Positions 1 through 7,685 of a stretch of DNA of 35,517 bases are shown piece after piece (position 1 is the first letter of the stretch; every line of letters starts with the position of its first letter). The translations under genes were made by a program, and so were the position numbers. The notes under the pieces are model-generated. The model worked only from the letters and a program-made list of their open reading frames with translations. It was not told the DNA's origin and did not search any database. This stretch comes from Candidatus Zipacnadia bacterium (GTDB taxonomy: Bacteria > Armatimonadota > Zipacnadia > JALGUG01), in NCBI GenBank assembly GCA_029820995.1, contig JALGUG010000017.1, positions 1-35,517 of the forward strand, written 5' to 3'.

Positions 1-1
1 G

Positions 2-997
2 CCCCCGCCCGCCGAGGACCTGGGGCCGCAGGTGGTGGTCGCTCATCCTGTGGACTACATGCGGACCCGTGCGGCGGAGAACCTCCTGCTGGCGCTGTTC
101 CCGGAAGACCAGTTGGATGTGACCATAGACCTCGACCAGGACCAATTGGGTGACGTGAAGGGAGACTCGGTGGAGGCCGGCGGTCTGCGCGAGTCCGGCA
201 AGCTGATTCTGCGGGGCCCCGAAAAGATCGTGCAACAGGCGGTGGACCTGCTGGAGAAACTCGACGTTCCACCGCCCCAAGTCCAGATCAGCGCGACGAT
301 CACCGATATCTCTCCTGAGGACAAACTGGGCGAGGGCTTTGTATGGAGCTTGCCGGGCTTGATCATAACCGAAACGGGCGTGGGCAAGGGCGGATTCAAG
401 TTCGGGCACTTCGAGCGCGGTGCGCTTGACTTCCAATCGCTGTTCGATGCGCTGCAGGAGACCACACGCACGAAGATCCTGGCGCGACCCAAACTTGTTG
501 CCTTAAGCGGCAAGACTGCCGATCTACTAGTAGGTGAACGGATCCCGTTCGAAACGACCATTCCGGGCGAAGGTACAGTGACGCGGAGCGTCAACTTCCA
601 GGACATTGGTCTGGGTCTAACCTTCACCCCGATTGTCGCCTCGGACGGCTCGGTCACGCTGTACATTGCGCCGATGGTGAGCAGCTTCAAGGGCTTCTCA
701 CCGCAGGGGTATCCAATCGTCGCAACGCGCGAGGCAAGCACGATCGTGCGAGTGCACGACGGCGACATTATCGTAATCGGAGGCTTGTTGAAGGACGAAG
801 AGATCAAGACACTGAGCGGCGTGCCGTTCCTGCGGAACATTCCCATTCTAGGGGAGCTGTTCAAGCACAGGGACTACACACGTAGCCGCTCGGAAGTAGT
901 GATGTTTGCCAAGGTTGAACTCCTGGTCTCACAAGAGCAACCGGAGACGCAGCACCCCAAACCGCCGCAGAAGCTACCGATGACGGAAGCAGGCTAG
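2..997 (+). CDS. Type IV pilus/type II secretion secretin, C-terminal part (PilQ/GspD family)
   Basis: The reading frame is open to the left edge, so only the C-terminal 331 residues are visible and the true start lies outside the window. Secretins form the outer-membrane ring through which a pilus or secreted proteins pass. The first part (GGLRESGKLILRG, then EKIVQQAVDLLEKLDVPPPQVQI) looks like the end of an N-domain leading into the secretin beta-domain. The later stretches TRTKILARPKLVALSGKTA, VGERIPFE, VNFQDIGLGLTFTPIV, VRVHDGDIIVIGGLLKDEE and GVPFLRNIPILGELFKH are the standard secretin blocks. The cluster with PilB-, PilT- and PilC-like genes immediately downstream favours a PilQ role, but GspD cannot be excluded without the N-terminus. 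Confidence 0.93.
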   Translation, partial: PPPAEDLGPQVVVAHPVDYMRTRAAENLLLALFPEDQLDVTIDLDQDQLGDVKGDSVEAGGLRESGKLILRGPEKIVQQAVDLLEKLDVPPPQVQISATITDISPEDKLGEGFVWSLPGLIITETGVGKGGFKFGHFERGALDFQSLFDALQETTRTKILARPKLVALSGKTADLLVGERIPFETTIPGEGTVTRSVNFQDIGLGLTFTPIVASDGSVTLYIAPMVSSFKGFSPQGYPIVATREASTIVRVHDGDIIVIGGLLKDEEIKTLSGVPFLRNIPILGELFKHRDYTRSRSEVVMFAKVELLVSQEQPETQHPKPPQKLPMTEAG

Positions 998-1018
998 GGC
1001 GACCACCTTGGAAATCTG

Positions 1019-1051
1019 GAGGAGCGGCGTGCCGGCGCGGCGCCGCTCCTC
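1019..1051 (+). other. Intercistronic hairpin between secretin and PilB genes
   Basis: GAGGAGCGGCG (1019-1029) and CGCCGCTCCTC (1041-1051) are a perfect 11-bp inverted repeat with an 11-base GC-rich loop. It starts 22 bases after the secretin stop and ends 20 bases before the ATPase start. No T-run follows, so it is not a classical intrinsic terminator. A role in mRNA processing, stability or translational control of the next gene is inference. Confidence 0.6.
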
Positions 1052-1071
1052 GAGGGGCGGTCGAATCAGGT

Positions 1072-2793
1072 ATGCTCAACCCGGAGATCATTGGCCAGAT
1101 TCTGGTAGACAACACCTCACTAACTCAGGAACAGCTTCAAGAGGCCCTACGCATTGCCGAGGATACGAACGAGTTCATCGGCCGCGTACTGGTGAATTTG
1201 GGGTATATTACGGAAAAAGAGAACGCTATTTGTCTCGGCATGCAATGGGGCGTTCCCTTCGTTGACTTGGAAGAGACCGAGGTCAACGAGGAGGCGGCCC
1301 GCTTGGTTCCCGAGAGCATGATGCGTCGCCACAAGTGCATTCCCATTGACGTCAATGGGGGCAAGTTGACGGTGGCGATGAGTGACCCCATCAATATTCT
1401 GGCTATTGACCAGATTCGCGTTCACACCAACTACGAGTACGAGATCGAGCCGGTCATCGCAACAGACGAAGACATTATGGCCGCCATCGCCCGGTTGACC
1501 AGTGCCCAGGCTCGGGTGACGGAGGCGCTGCAGTCGGTCTTGGACCAGATGCCGGACGAGGATGTCGGCGTCGAGGAACAGCGGCCACTGGAAGAACTGA
1601 GTCTGGACGAGGCGGAGTTTCTCAGCGGGGAGCCGCCGGTAGTGAAGCTGGTCAGCATGTCCATTGGACGGGCCGTGCGCCAGGGGGCCAGCGACATCCA
1701 CGTCCAGCCCGAGGAGCGCGAGGTTCGAGTTCGGTACCGGATTGACGGGATGCTGCGGGACGAGATGAGTATTCCCAAGAGCGCACAGGCGGCGGTCATC
1801 TCCCGGATCAAGGTGATGGCCAACATGAAGATTGACCAGAAAATGGCGCCGCAGGGCGGGCGGATCGGTTTGATCATCGGCGGTCGCGACTACGACTTCC
1901 GCGTCTCCACGCTGCCGGGGCAGTGGGGCGAAAAGGTGGTCATGCGGATTCTGGACCGTTCCAGCATCAGCGTCGGGCTCAGCAAGCTCGGTTTCAGCTC
2001 GGAGACGCTGCAAGAGTTCGAGCGCATGATCACTCGGGCCTACGGGATCATTCTGGTGACGGGCCCGACGGGGAGCGGCAAGTCCACCACGCTGTACTCC
2101 GCGCTGGAGCGGATCAACACGCCGGAGAAGAACATCTTGACCGTTGAGGACCCCGTGGAGTACGAGGTGCCGGGATTGACGCAGTGCCAGGTCAACGAGC
2201 GCGCCGGCATGACCTTTTCCAGCGTTCTGCGGGAAATGTTGCGGCAGGACCCGGACATCATCATGGTTGGCGAGATCCGAGATCGGGAAACCGCGGTCAT
2301 TGCCACGGAGGCGGCGCTCACCGGCCACCTGGTGCTCAGCACGCTGCACACCAACGATTCGGCGGGTGCCGTCTCGCGCCTTATCGAGATGGGCGTGGAG
2401 CCATTCCTGGTGTCCTCCTCCGTGATCGGGGTATTGGCGCAACGGCTGGTGCGCAAGATCTGCCAGCGCTGTCGCCAAGCGTACACCCCGCCGCGAGAGG
2501 CTTTCGAGCTCGTCGGCTTGAACGCCGAGGACCACGCCGACGTAGTGTTCTATCACGGTCGCGGGTGCGACTTCTGCCACGACGGCTACCGGGGGCGCAC
2601 GGGGATCTACGAGCTGCTCCCGATTGACGCCACCATTCGCGACATGATCCTGCAGCGGGCGCCGGCGCACCGGATTCAGCAGCACGCCATCGAGAACTTC
2701 CACATGACGACGCTTCAGGGCGACGTGATCAATAAGGTGCTTCAAGGCACCACAACGCTGGAGGAAGCCTATCGTGTGACGCACGTGGATTAG
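1072..2793 (+). CDS. pilB: Type IV pilus assembly / type II secretion ATPase (PilB/GspE family)
   Basis: This is a 573-residue hexameric secretion ATPase that powers pilus extension or pseudopilus assembly at the cytoplasmic face of the inner membrane. Residues about 1-145 form a MshEN-type N-terminal domain (LVDNTSLTQEQLQEAL, then MSDPINILAIDQIR). The ATPase core has Walker A GPTGSGKST at 331-339, VEDPVEY at 358-364, Walker B DPDIIMVGEIRD at 393-404 and a His box STLHTND at 423-429. Four cysteines, C464, C467, C499 and C502, make the CxxC...CxxC zinc site typical of PilB/GspE and absent from PilT. The ATG at 1072 has only a weak Shine-Dalgarno (GAGGGGCGG about 11 bases upstream), and a strong hairpin lies just before it. 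The pilB symbol rests on the neighbouring pilT-like gene; gspE is the alternative. Confidence 0.95.
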   Translation: MLNPEIIGQILVDNTSLTQEQLQEALRIAEDTNEFIGRVLVNLGYITEKENAICLGMQWGVPFVDLEETEVNEEAARLVPESMMRRHKCIPIDVNGGKLTVAMSDPINILAIDQIRVHTNYEYEIEPVIATDEDIMAAIARLTSAQARVTEALQSVLDQMPDEDVGVEEQRPLEELSLDEAEFLSGEPPVVKLVSMSIGRAVRQGASDIHVQPEEREVRVRYRIDGMLRDEMSIPKSAQAAVISRIKVMANMKIDQKMAPQGGRIGLIIGGRDYDFRVSTLPGQWGEKVVMRILDRSSISVGLSKLGFSSETLQEFERMITRAYGIILVTGPTGSGKSTTLYSALERINTPEKNILTVEDPVEYEVPGLTQCQVNERAGMTFSSVLREMLRQDPDIIMVGEIRDRETAVIATEAALTGHLVLSTLHTNDSAGAVSRLIEMGVEPFLVSSSVIGVLAQRLVRKICQRCRQAYTPPREAFELVGLNAEDHADVVFYHGRGCDFCHDGYRGRTGIYELLPIDATIRDMILQRAPAHRIQQHAIENFHMTTLQGDVINKVLQGTTTLEEAYRVTHVD

Positions 2794-2833
2794 CAGAGCG
2801 TGCCGCACACGGGGGCCGAGTTTCCGACACAAG

Positions 2834-2840
2834 AAGGAGG
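2834..2840 (+). promoter_or_regulatory. Shine-Dalgarno site fixing the TTG start of pilT
   Basis: AAGGAGG is a perfect anti-SD match six bases before TTG 2847. No ATG or GTG in the same frame has comparable support, so the rare TTG start is preferred. Confidence 0.8.
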
Positions 2841-2846
2841 CAATCC

Positions 2847-3971
2847 TTGGCAAGCGAGGCAGGGGCACAGTCTGCGGAAGCAGTTGCGGCGCAGCCGATT
2901 GAAGAGGCCGACATTCAGCAGTTGTGTGAGCTTGCGGTACGACAGAGGGCCTCGGATCTGCACATCACGGTCGGTTTGCCGCCCATGCTGAGAATTGACG
3001 GGCGTCTGCGGCGTACGAACTTCACCGAGCTCACGCCGCACGACACACGCCGGCTCATGTACGATATCATGAACGACGTGCAGATCCAGAAGTTTGAGAG
3101 CCAGCATGAGCTGGACTTCTCGTATGGAGTGCGCGGCGTGGGACGTTTCCGCGTGAACGTGTACATGCAGCGGGATGCGGTGGCTGCGGCTCTGCGGGCG
3201 ATCCCACATGCCATCCCATCGTTCGAGGAGCTGCATCTACCGCCGATTCTGAGGAGCATCACCACGCGCAACAGCGGCCTGATCCTCGTGACGGGGGTTA
3301 CCGGTAGTGGGAAGTCCACGACAATTGCGTGCATGCTCGACTATATCAACGAGAATCGGAATGTGCACATCATCACTATCGAGGACCCCATTGAGTATCT
3401 GCACCGACACAAGCAGGCGATGGTGAACCAGCGCGAGATGGGGTCCGACACCTTTGCGTTCGACACTGCTCTGCGCTCGGTGCTGCGAGAGGACCCCGAT
3501 GTGGTGCTGATTGGCGAGATGCGCGACCTGGAGACCATCGAGGCGGCCCTGGTGATTGGCGAGACGGGGCACTTGGTCTTCGGTACACTTCACACCCGCA
3601 ACTCGTCTCAAACCGTGGACCGGATCGTGGATGTCTTTCCGCCACATCAACAGGCGCAGGTGCGGGTGCAGCTCGCGAACACGCTGGAGGCGGTTATTTC
3701 TCAGCAGCTTGTGCCGCGCATGGCGGGCGGCGGACGCCTGCCGGCCGTTGAGGTAATGTTGGCCACAGGCGCGATCCGGAACCTAATCCGTGAGGCCAAG
3801 ACCCACCAGATGCCGAACGTGATCGAGACCAGCGGCGAGGTGGGAATGGTGACCATGGACATGTCGCTGTGTGACCTGGTCCTGCGAGGGGAAATCGCAC
3901 ATGAGGAAGCTCTGCTTCGCTGCATTGACGCCGACAACCTCCAGCGACTGTTGGTCGGACGCTATCAGTAA
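2847..3971 (+). CDS. pilT: Type IV pilus retraction ATPase (PilT family)
   Basis: This 374-residue protein is predicted to drive pilus depolymerisation and twitching. It starts with TTG behind a perfect AAGGAGG. The N-terminal PAS-like part carries ASDLHITVGLPPMLRIDG (about 35-52). The core has Walker A GVTGSGKST (150-158), the Asp box TIEDPIEY (177-184), Walker B DPDVVLIGEMRD (216-227), the His box GTLHTR (246-251) and the PilT signature AIRNLIRE (309-316) needed for retraction in studied PilT proteins. It lacks the zinc CxxC pairs of its upstream neighbour. Length matches PilT (about 345-375) with a short N-terminal extension. Having both an extension-type and a retraction-type ATPase next to the platform gene points to a retractable type IV pilus rather than a pure type II secretion system. 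Confidence 0.95.
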   Translation: MASEAGAQSAEAVAAQPIEEADIQQLCELAVRQRASDLHITVGLPPMLRIDGRLRRTNFTELTPHDTRRLMYDIMNDVQIQKFESQHELDFSYGVRGVGRFRVNVYMQRDAVAAALRAIPHAIPSFEELHLPPILRSITTRNSGLILVTGVTGSGKSTTIACMLDYINENRNVHIITIEDPIEYLHRHKQAMVNQREMGSDTFAFDTALRSVLREDPDVVLIGEMRDLETIEAALVIGETGHLVFGTLHTRNSSQTVDRIVDVFPPHQQAQVRVQLANTLEAVISQQLVPRMAGGGRLPAVEVMLATGAIRNLIREAKTHQMPNVIETSGEVGMVTMDMSLCDLVLRGEIAHEEALLRCIDADNLQRLLVGRYQ

Positions 3972-3983
3972 CGGAGGTCAACG

Positions 3984-5201
3984 ATGGCTACCTTTGCGTA
4001 CAATGTGGTAGACCACGCGGGGAAAACCGTTCGGGGGCGGGTACAGGCCGACAGCCGGGAGCAGGCGGAGGCGCAATTGCGCGACGAGGGCTTTCACGTT
4101 TTGGAGCTCTCACTCGCGGAGCGGCGGGGAGGTCTGGCCGAGCGGATGGCCTCTCTGCGGCGGGTTCGGCTGCGCGAGCTGGTGGTATTCAGCCGGCAGT
4201 TCTCGACCATGATCAACGCCGGCATCAATCTGCTGAAGTGCCTCGATATTCTCCGAGGCCAAACGCGTGACGAGCGGTTGCGGCGGGTCATTGACGAATG
4301 TCGCAACGACGTCTCGGCGGGTTTCAGTCTCACTGACGCACTGGCGAAGCATCCGCGCGTATTCAGCCCGCTGTATGTCAATATGATCCGCGCCGCGGAG
4401 GCGGCAGGCATACTGGACGAGATCTTGGACCGGTTGGCCACCTATCTGGAGAAGGAGATGGAGCTCAACGGCAAGATCAAATCGGCGATGGTTTACCCCT
4501 CCATCGTCTTGATCTTTGCCCTGGGCATGACGACCATTCTGGTATTCTTCATCTTGCCTAAGTTCAAGCAGATCTTTGACGATATCGGCGTGGACCTGCC
4601 CTGGAGCACGCGCACGCTCCTGGACGCCAGCGGCTACGCCCTGAAGTACTTCTATGTGCCGCCGTTGTTTATCATTGGCCTGACCGTCGCCTACAAGCTG
4701 TACCAACGCACACCGGCAGGGCGGTACCAACTGGACAATCTGAAGCTCAAGATGCCGGTTGTGGGCGATCTGGTGCGTAAGCTGGCCATCGCGCGTTTCG
4801 CACGCACCTTTGGGACGCTGGTCAAAAGCGGGATCCCGACGCCGGCGGCGCTGGACATCGTGGCGGCCACCGCCGGGAATGCGGTGGTCGAGGGGGCGGT
4901 ACTCGACGCCAAGGAGAACGTACTGCAGGGCGAACGGCTGTCCACGCCGCTGATGACCAGCGGTGTGTTTCCCGATATGGTGACCCAAATGATCGCGGTG
5001 GGCGAGGAGACCGGTCAACTGGACTCGATGCTCTCCAAGGTGTCGGACTTCTATGAGGAAGAAGTGGACCAGGTGGTCAAGGGCTTGACCTCGATCATCG
5101 AGCCACTGCTCATCGTGGGGCTTGGCCTGCTGGTCGGGTTTGTGGCGGTTTCGGTCATTACGCCGATCTACAATCTGGTCGGCCAAGCCGGCAAGCTTTA
5201 G
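3984..5201 (+). CDS. pilC: Type IV pilus inner-membrane platform protein (PilC/GspF family)
   Basis: This 405-residue polytopic membrane protein anchors the assembly ATPase and the growing pilus. It shows the family layout: a short N-terminal domain (FAYNVVDHAGKTVRGRV), then two T2SSF repeats at about 65-190 and 265-395. Repeat 1 has FSRQFSTMINAGINLLKCL and repeat 2 has FARTFGTLVKSGIPTPAAL. Hydrophobic segments lie near 170-192, 220-240 and 372-395. GGAGG at 3973-3977 sits six bases before the ATG and overlaps the region just after the pilT stop, so the two genes are probably cotranscribed and translated in sequence. The length is standard for the family. Confidence 0.95.
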   Translation: MATFAYNVVDHAGKTVRGRVQADSREQAEAQLRDEGFHVLELSLAERRGGLAERMASLRRVRLRELVVFSRQFSTMINAGINLLKCLDILRGQTRDERLRRVIDECRNDVSAGFSLTDALAKHPRVFSPLYVNMIRAAEAAGILDEILDRLATYLEKEMELNGKIKSAMVYPSIVLIFALGMTTILVFFILPKFKQIFDDIGVDLPWSTRTLLDASGYALKYFYVPPLFIIGLTVAYKLYQRTPAGRYQLDNLKLKMPVVGDLVRKLAIARFARTFGTLVKSGIPTPAALDIVAATAGNAVVEGAVLDAKENVLQGERLSTPLMTSGVFPDMVTQMIAVGEETGQLDSMLSKVSDFYEEEVDQVVKGLTSIIEPLLIVGLGLLVGFVAVSVITPIYNLVGQAGKL

Positions 5202-5202
5202 G

Positions 5203-5226
5203 CCCGCGGTGGTGTAACAGCGCGGG
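5203..5226 (+). other. Small GC hairpin after pilC
   Basis: CCCGCG (5203-5208) and CGCGGG (5221-5226) can pair around a 12-base loop directly after the pilC stop. The stem is short and no T-run follows, so it may simply reflect base composition. Confidence 0.3.
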
Positions 5227-5252
5227 AGGTCTTTGTCGGTGGAGGGATAATC

Positions 5253-6653
5253 GTGCCTCAGCCATCTGAACGAAGTCGAGGCGCTGAACGTTCGCGGCAC
5301 GATCCGCCGAGCTGGAACGACAGCCGCGGGCTGTTTGAGCGCTACGCGCGGACGCGGGACCAGAAACTGCGCGAACAGATCATCTACCTGCACAGCGGTT
5401 TGGTTGAGCGCGTAGCACGCAACTTCGCCCAGTCGGGCGAGCCGATTGACGATCTCGTGCAGGAAGGCTACCTGGGCCTGATCAAGGCGGTTGATTCTTT
5501 CGACATCGAGCGCGACGTCAAGTTCGTGACGTACGCAACCCATACCGTTGCCGGCCAGATTCGGCACTACTTGCGCGATCGCCGTGGACTGATCCGTGAG
5601 CCCGGGTGGTTGCACGAGGTCAGCCAGCGCATCAAGAAGGCGCAGAACAAACTCAGTCACGAATTGGATCGGGCACCCACGGCCGCTGAATTGGCCAGTG
5701 AGACCAACCTGACGGAGGAGGCGGTGGCCGAGGTTCTACGGACGCGTCAGGTGTTCAACGTGGATTCTCTGGATGCTCCCGAGAGTTCGTCGCTGGACAC
5801 GCCGGTCGCCCTGGATCGGCGCAAGATCCGTAGCGCGCGGCAAGTGACCGGCCAACTTCCGGTGGAAGACAAGATCGTGCTGCACGAGGCCATTCAGAAG
5901 CTGAAGAGCCTCGAACGCAAGGTGATCCACCTGCTGTTCTACAAGGACTTGAGCCAGACGGAGATTGCTCAGAGCTTGGGCATCTCGTGCAACTATGTGT
6001 CCCATCTCGTGCGATCGTCGCTCAAGCGGCTCCGTCAGACCCTGGCCACCGACGAGCTGCGCGAGAGCCACCTGCGCCTGCGCTGCGCCTTGGAAGATCA
6101 GCAGCGGTTCTACGAAGCCTTGCAACGCGCCACGCCCTTTGATGAGGTCACGCGGCTGCTCAATGGCCGCGCCTTTCGAGAGCGCCTGGAGGAGGAAGCG
6201 CTCCGCGCGGCGCGCTACGGGCACGAGTTGGCGGTCCTGTTCTTGGACGTGGACGGGCTGGCGGCCTTCAACCGGGAGTATGGCTTCGCGCACGGCGACG
6301 AGCTGCTCGCACAGGTCGCCGGTTTGGTCCGCGGCAGCGTCCGTAAGGTAGACATCGTCGGCCGCTACGGTGGCGGGACCTTTGGCATCATCCTGCCCCA
6401 CACTGGCGGGCGAGCCCGCACCATTGTGGCCCCCCGGCTGCTGCGCCAGATCGCGGAAGCGGAGTATGTCATCGGCGGGCAGCGCGGCATCCAGATCACT
6501 GCCAGCGCGGGCGTTGCCGTGTATCCTGAGGATGGCATCACACACGAGGACCTGATGGAGACTGCCCTGACCGCGATGCGGGAGGCGAAGCAGCAGGGGC
6601 CGGGGACAGTGTACGGCCTCGACGTGCCGGCGGCCGGGAAGGCTCAGGCGTAG
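5253..6653 (+). CDS. Sigma-70 family factor fused to a degenerate GGDEF domain with an intact c-di-GMP I-site motif
   Basis: This 466-residue protein has an apparently complete group-3-like sigma factor followed by a GGDEF fold. Region 2 (about 37-107) includes DDLVQEGYLGLIKAVDSFD, and region 3 (about 118-170) includes APTAAELASETNLTEEAV. Region 4 (about 212-264) includes LERKVIHLLFYKDLSQTEIA and an HTH with GISCNYVSHLVRSSLKRLRQ. A linker of about 30 residues leads to the GGDEF domain (about 295-455) with LFLDVDGLAAFNREYG and HGDELLAQVA. The active-site signature reads GGGTF (373-377) instead of GG(D/E)EF, so cyclase activity should be lost. R364-K-V-D367 is RxxD exactly five residues before it, the canonical I-site that binds c-di-GMP. 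GTG start; GGAGGG at 5241-5246 is six bases upstream. It follows pilC by 51 bases. A c-di-GMP-gated sigma factor is my inference. Confidence 0.92.
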   Translation: MPQPSERSRGAERSRHDPPSWNDSRGLFERYARTRDQKLREQIIYLHSGLVERVARNFAQSGEPIDDLVQEGYLGLIKAVDSFDIERDVKFVTYATHTVAGQIRHYLRDRRGLIREPGWLHEVSQRIKKAQNKLSHELDRAPTAAELASETNLTEEAVAEVLRTRQVFNVDSLDAPESSSLDTPVALDRRKIRSARQVTGQLPVEDKIVLHEAIQKLKSLERKVIHLLFYKDLSQTEIAQSLGISCNYVSHLVRSSLKRLRQTLATDELRESHLRLRCALEDQQRFYEALQRATPFDEVTRLLNGRAFRERLEEEALRAARYGHELAVLFLDVDGLAAFNREYGFAHGDELLAQVAGLVRGSVRKVDIVGRYGGGTFGIILPHTGGRARTIVAPRLLRQIAEAEYVIGGQRGIQITASAGVAVYPEDGITHEDLMETALTAMREAKQQGPGTVYGLDVPAAGKAQA

Positions 6654-6663
6654 CACGCCTGAG
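6643..6663 (+). terminator. Hairpin spanning the sigma-GGDEF stop codon
   Basis: CTCAGGCG (6643-6650) and CGCCTGAG (6656-6663) form a perfect 8-bp stem with the stop codon in the 5-base loop. Only a weakly T-rich tract (GTTGCCTGCT) follows, so terminator function is tentative. It could end the pilus-sigma transcript. Confidence 0.4.
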
Positions 6664-6709
6664 GTTGCCTGCTCCATTGGGGACCGCACAGAGTGCCTAG
6701 CACGGTGTA

Positions 6710-6865
6710 ATGCGCAAGCTATGGCAACGGGTCCGTCTCTGGTGGAAGGCGATGAGAGCCGGGGGCGGATTCTTGTGTGACACCTGCAAGTACGATTGGG
6801 GCGACGCCTGTCGGAATCCGGATCGTCCCAACGTGACGCGCTGCGACCGCTATGAACGCCGCTAA
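6710..6865 (+). CDS. Small four-cysteine protein, probable zinc-binding
   Basis: ATG at 6710 opens a 51-codon frame ending TAA 6863-6865. The basic, tryptophan-rich start (MRKLWQRVRLWWKAMRAGGG) is followed by a cysteine core: C23-x2-C26, then C34 and C45, with CDTCKYDWGDACRNPDRP and a terminal CDRYERR. The spacing C-x2-C-x7-C-x10-C, with conserved-looking RP and Y residues, resembles short zinc-ribbon-like proteins; I recall similar ones from several phyla but cannot name a family. The frame fills the gap between the sigma-GGDEF gene and rpe, ending 23 bases before rpe. No strong Shine-Dalgarno is visible. Function unknown; it could be a small regulator or a metal-binding protein. Confidence 0.7.
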   Translation: MRKLWQRVRLWWKAMRAGGGFLCDTCKYDWGDACRNPDRPNVTRCDRYERR

Positions 6866-6888
6866 CACGCCGGTGCGGAGGTCCCACG

Positions 6889-7590
6889 GTGAAAGTCGCA
6901 GCGTCTATGCTCTGTGCTGACTTCGCGCGGCTACAAGAGGAGGCGACTGCGCTCGAAGCGGCAAGCGCCGATTGGTTGCATTTCGATGTGATGGATGGGC
7001 ATTTCGTGCCCAACCTGACCCACGGCCCACTTCCCCTGGCGGCGCTGCGGCCTCATACTGAGTTGTTCTTCGATGCGCATCTGATGGTCGAGCACCCGGA
7101 AAGCTACCTGGAAGAGTTCGCCGACGCCGGAGCACAGTGCGTGACGATTCATCTGGAGGCGACGCGGGCCCCGCACCGGTGCCTCAAGGCAATCCGGGCG
7201 TTGGGCGTCCATCCCGGCGTGGCTCTCTGTCCCGCCACTCCGGCGGCCGCGCTGCAGCACCTGCTGGATGAGATTGACCTCATTCTGGTCATGACAGTGG
7301 ACCCAGGTTTTGCCGGCCAGAGCTTTCTGTCGGCCGTCCTGCCCAAGATTGGCGAGCTGCGCGAGATGATCGCACGCTCGAAGCGAGACATCTGGCTGGA
7401 GGTGGATGGGGGCATCAACGCCCGGACGGCCGAGGCGAGTCTCCAGGCCGGTGCCGAGGTGCTGGTGTCGGGTTCGTGGCTGTTCGGGCATGAGGGAGGG
7501 TATGCTGCGGCGATTCGGGAGCTGCGGGATTCCGAGGCGGCGAGCCTCCTGGGGCGCCTGCCCGATACCGATGATCCCCGCCCGAACTGA
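6889..7590 (+). CDS. rpe: Ribulose-phosphate 3-epimerase
   Basis: This 233-residue cytosolic TIM-barrel enzyme interconverts D-ribulose 5-phosphate and D-xylulose 5-phosphate in the pentose phosphate pathway. The family features are plain: ASMLCADFARL at the start, WLHFDVMDGHFVPNLTHGP with metal ligands H31 and D33, FDAHLMVEHP with H64, MTVDPGFAGQSF (usually NPGFGGQ) and WLEVDGGIN with catalytic D173. VLVSGSWLFG matches the phosphate-binding segment. The GTG start follows GCGGAGG with acceptable spacing. It has about ten extra C-terminal residues. Position after the pilus genes and the small cysteine protein suggests chance or housekeeping linkage rather than a shared role. Confidence 0.95.
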   Translation: MKVAASMLCADFARLQEEATALEAASADWLHFDVMDGHFVPNLTHGPLPLAALRPHTELFFDAHLMVEHPESYLEEFADAGAQCVTIHLEATRAPHRCLKAIRALGVHPGVALCPATPAAALQHLLDEIDLILVMTVDPGFAGQSFLSAVLPKIGELREMIARSKRDIWLEVDGGINARTAEASLQAGAEVLVSGSWLFGHEGGYAAAIRELRDSEAASLLGRLPDTDDPRPN

Positions 7591-7685
7591 GCACGGGCGA
7601 CGGCCTCACGGGACGTGGTTTCAGAACCTCAAAGACCAAGGACCATCGCGTCTAAGGGCGCCCCCACGGGGTTATGAAATGGCTT

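Noticed and set aside
1147-2868. Long open frame on the minus strand opposite pilB
   Set aside because: It is an antisense shadow of a clear ATPase gene, with low-complexity R/H/L-rich composition and no motif.
4110-5660. Long minus-strand open frame opposite pilC and the sigma gene
   Set aside because: It spans two well-supported plus-strand genes and has no recognisable domain; GC-rich third positions create such frames.
5253-6653. Reading the GGDEF part as an active diguanylate cyclase
   Set aside because: The signature is GGGTF, lacking the acidic residues needed for catalysis.
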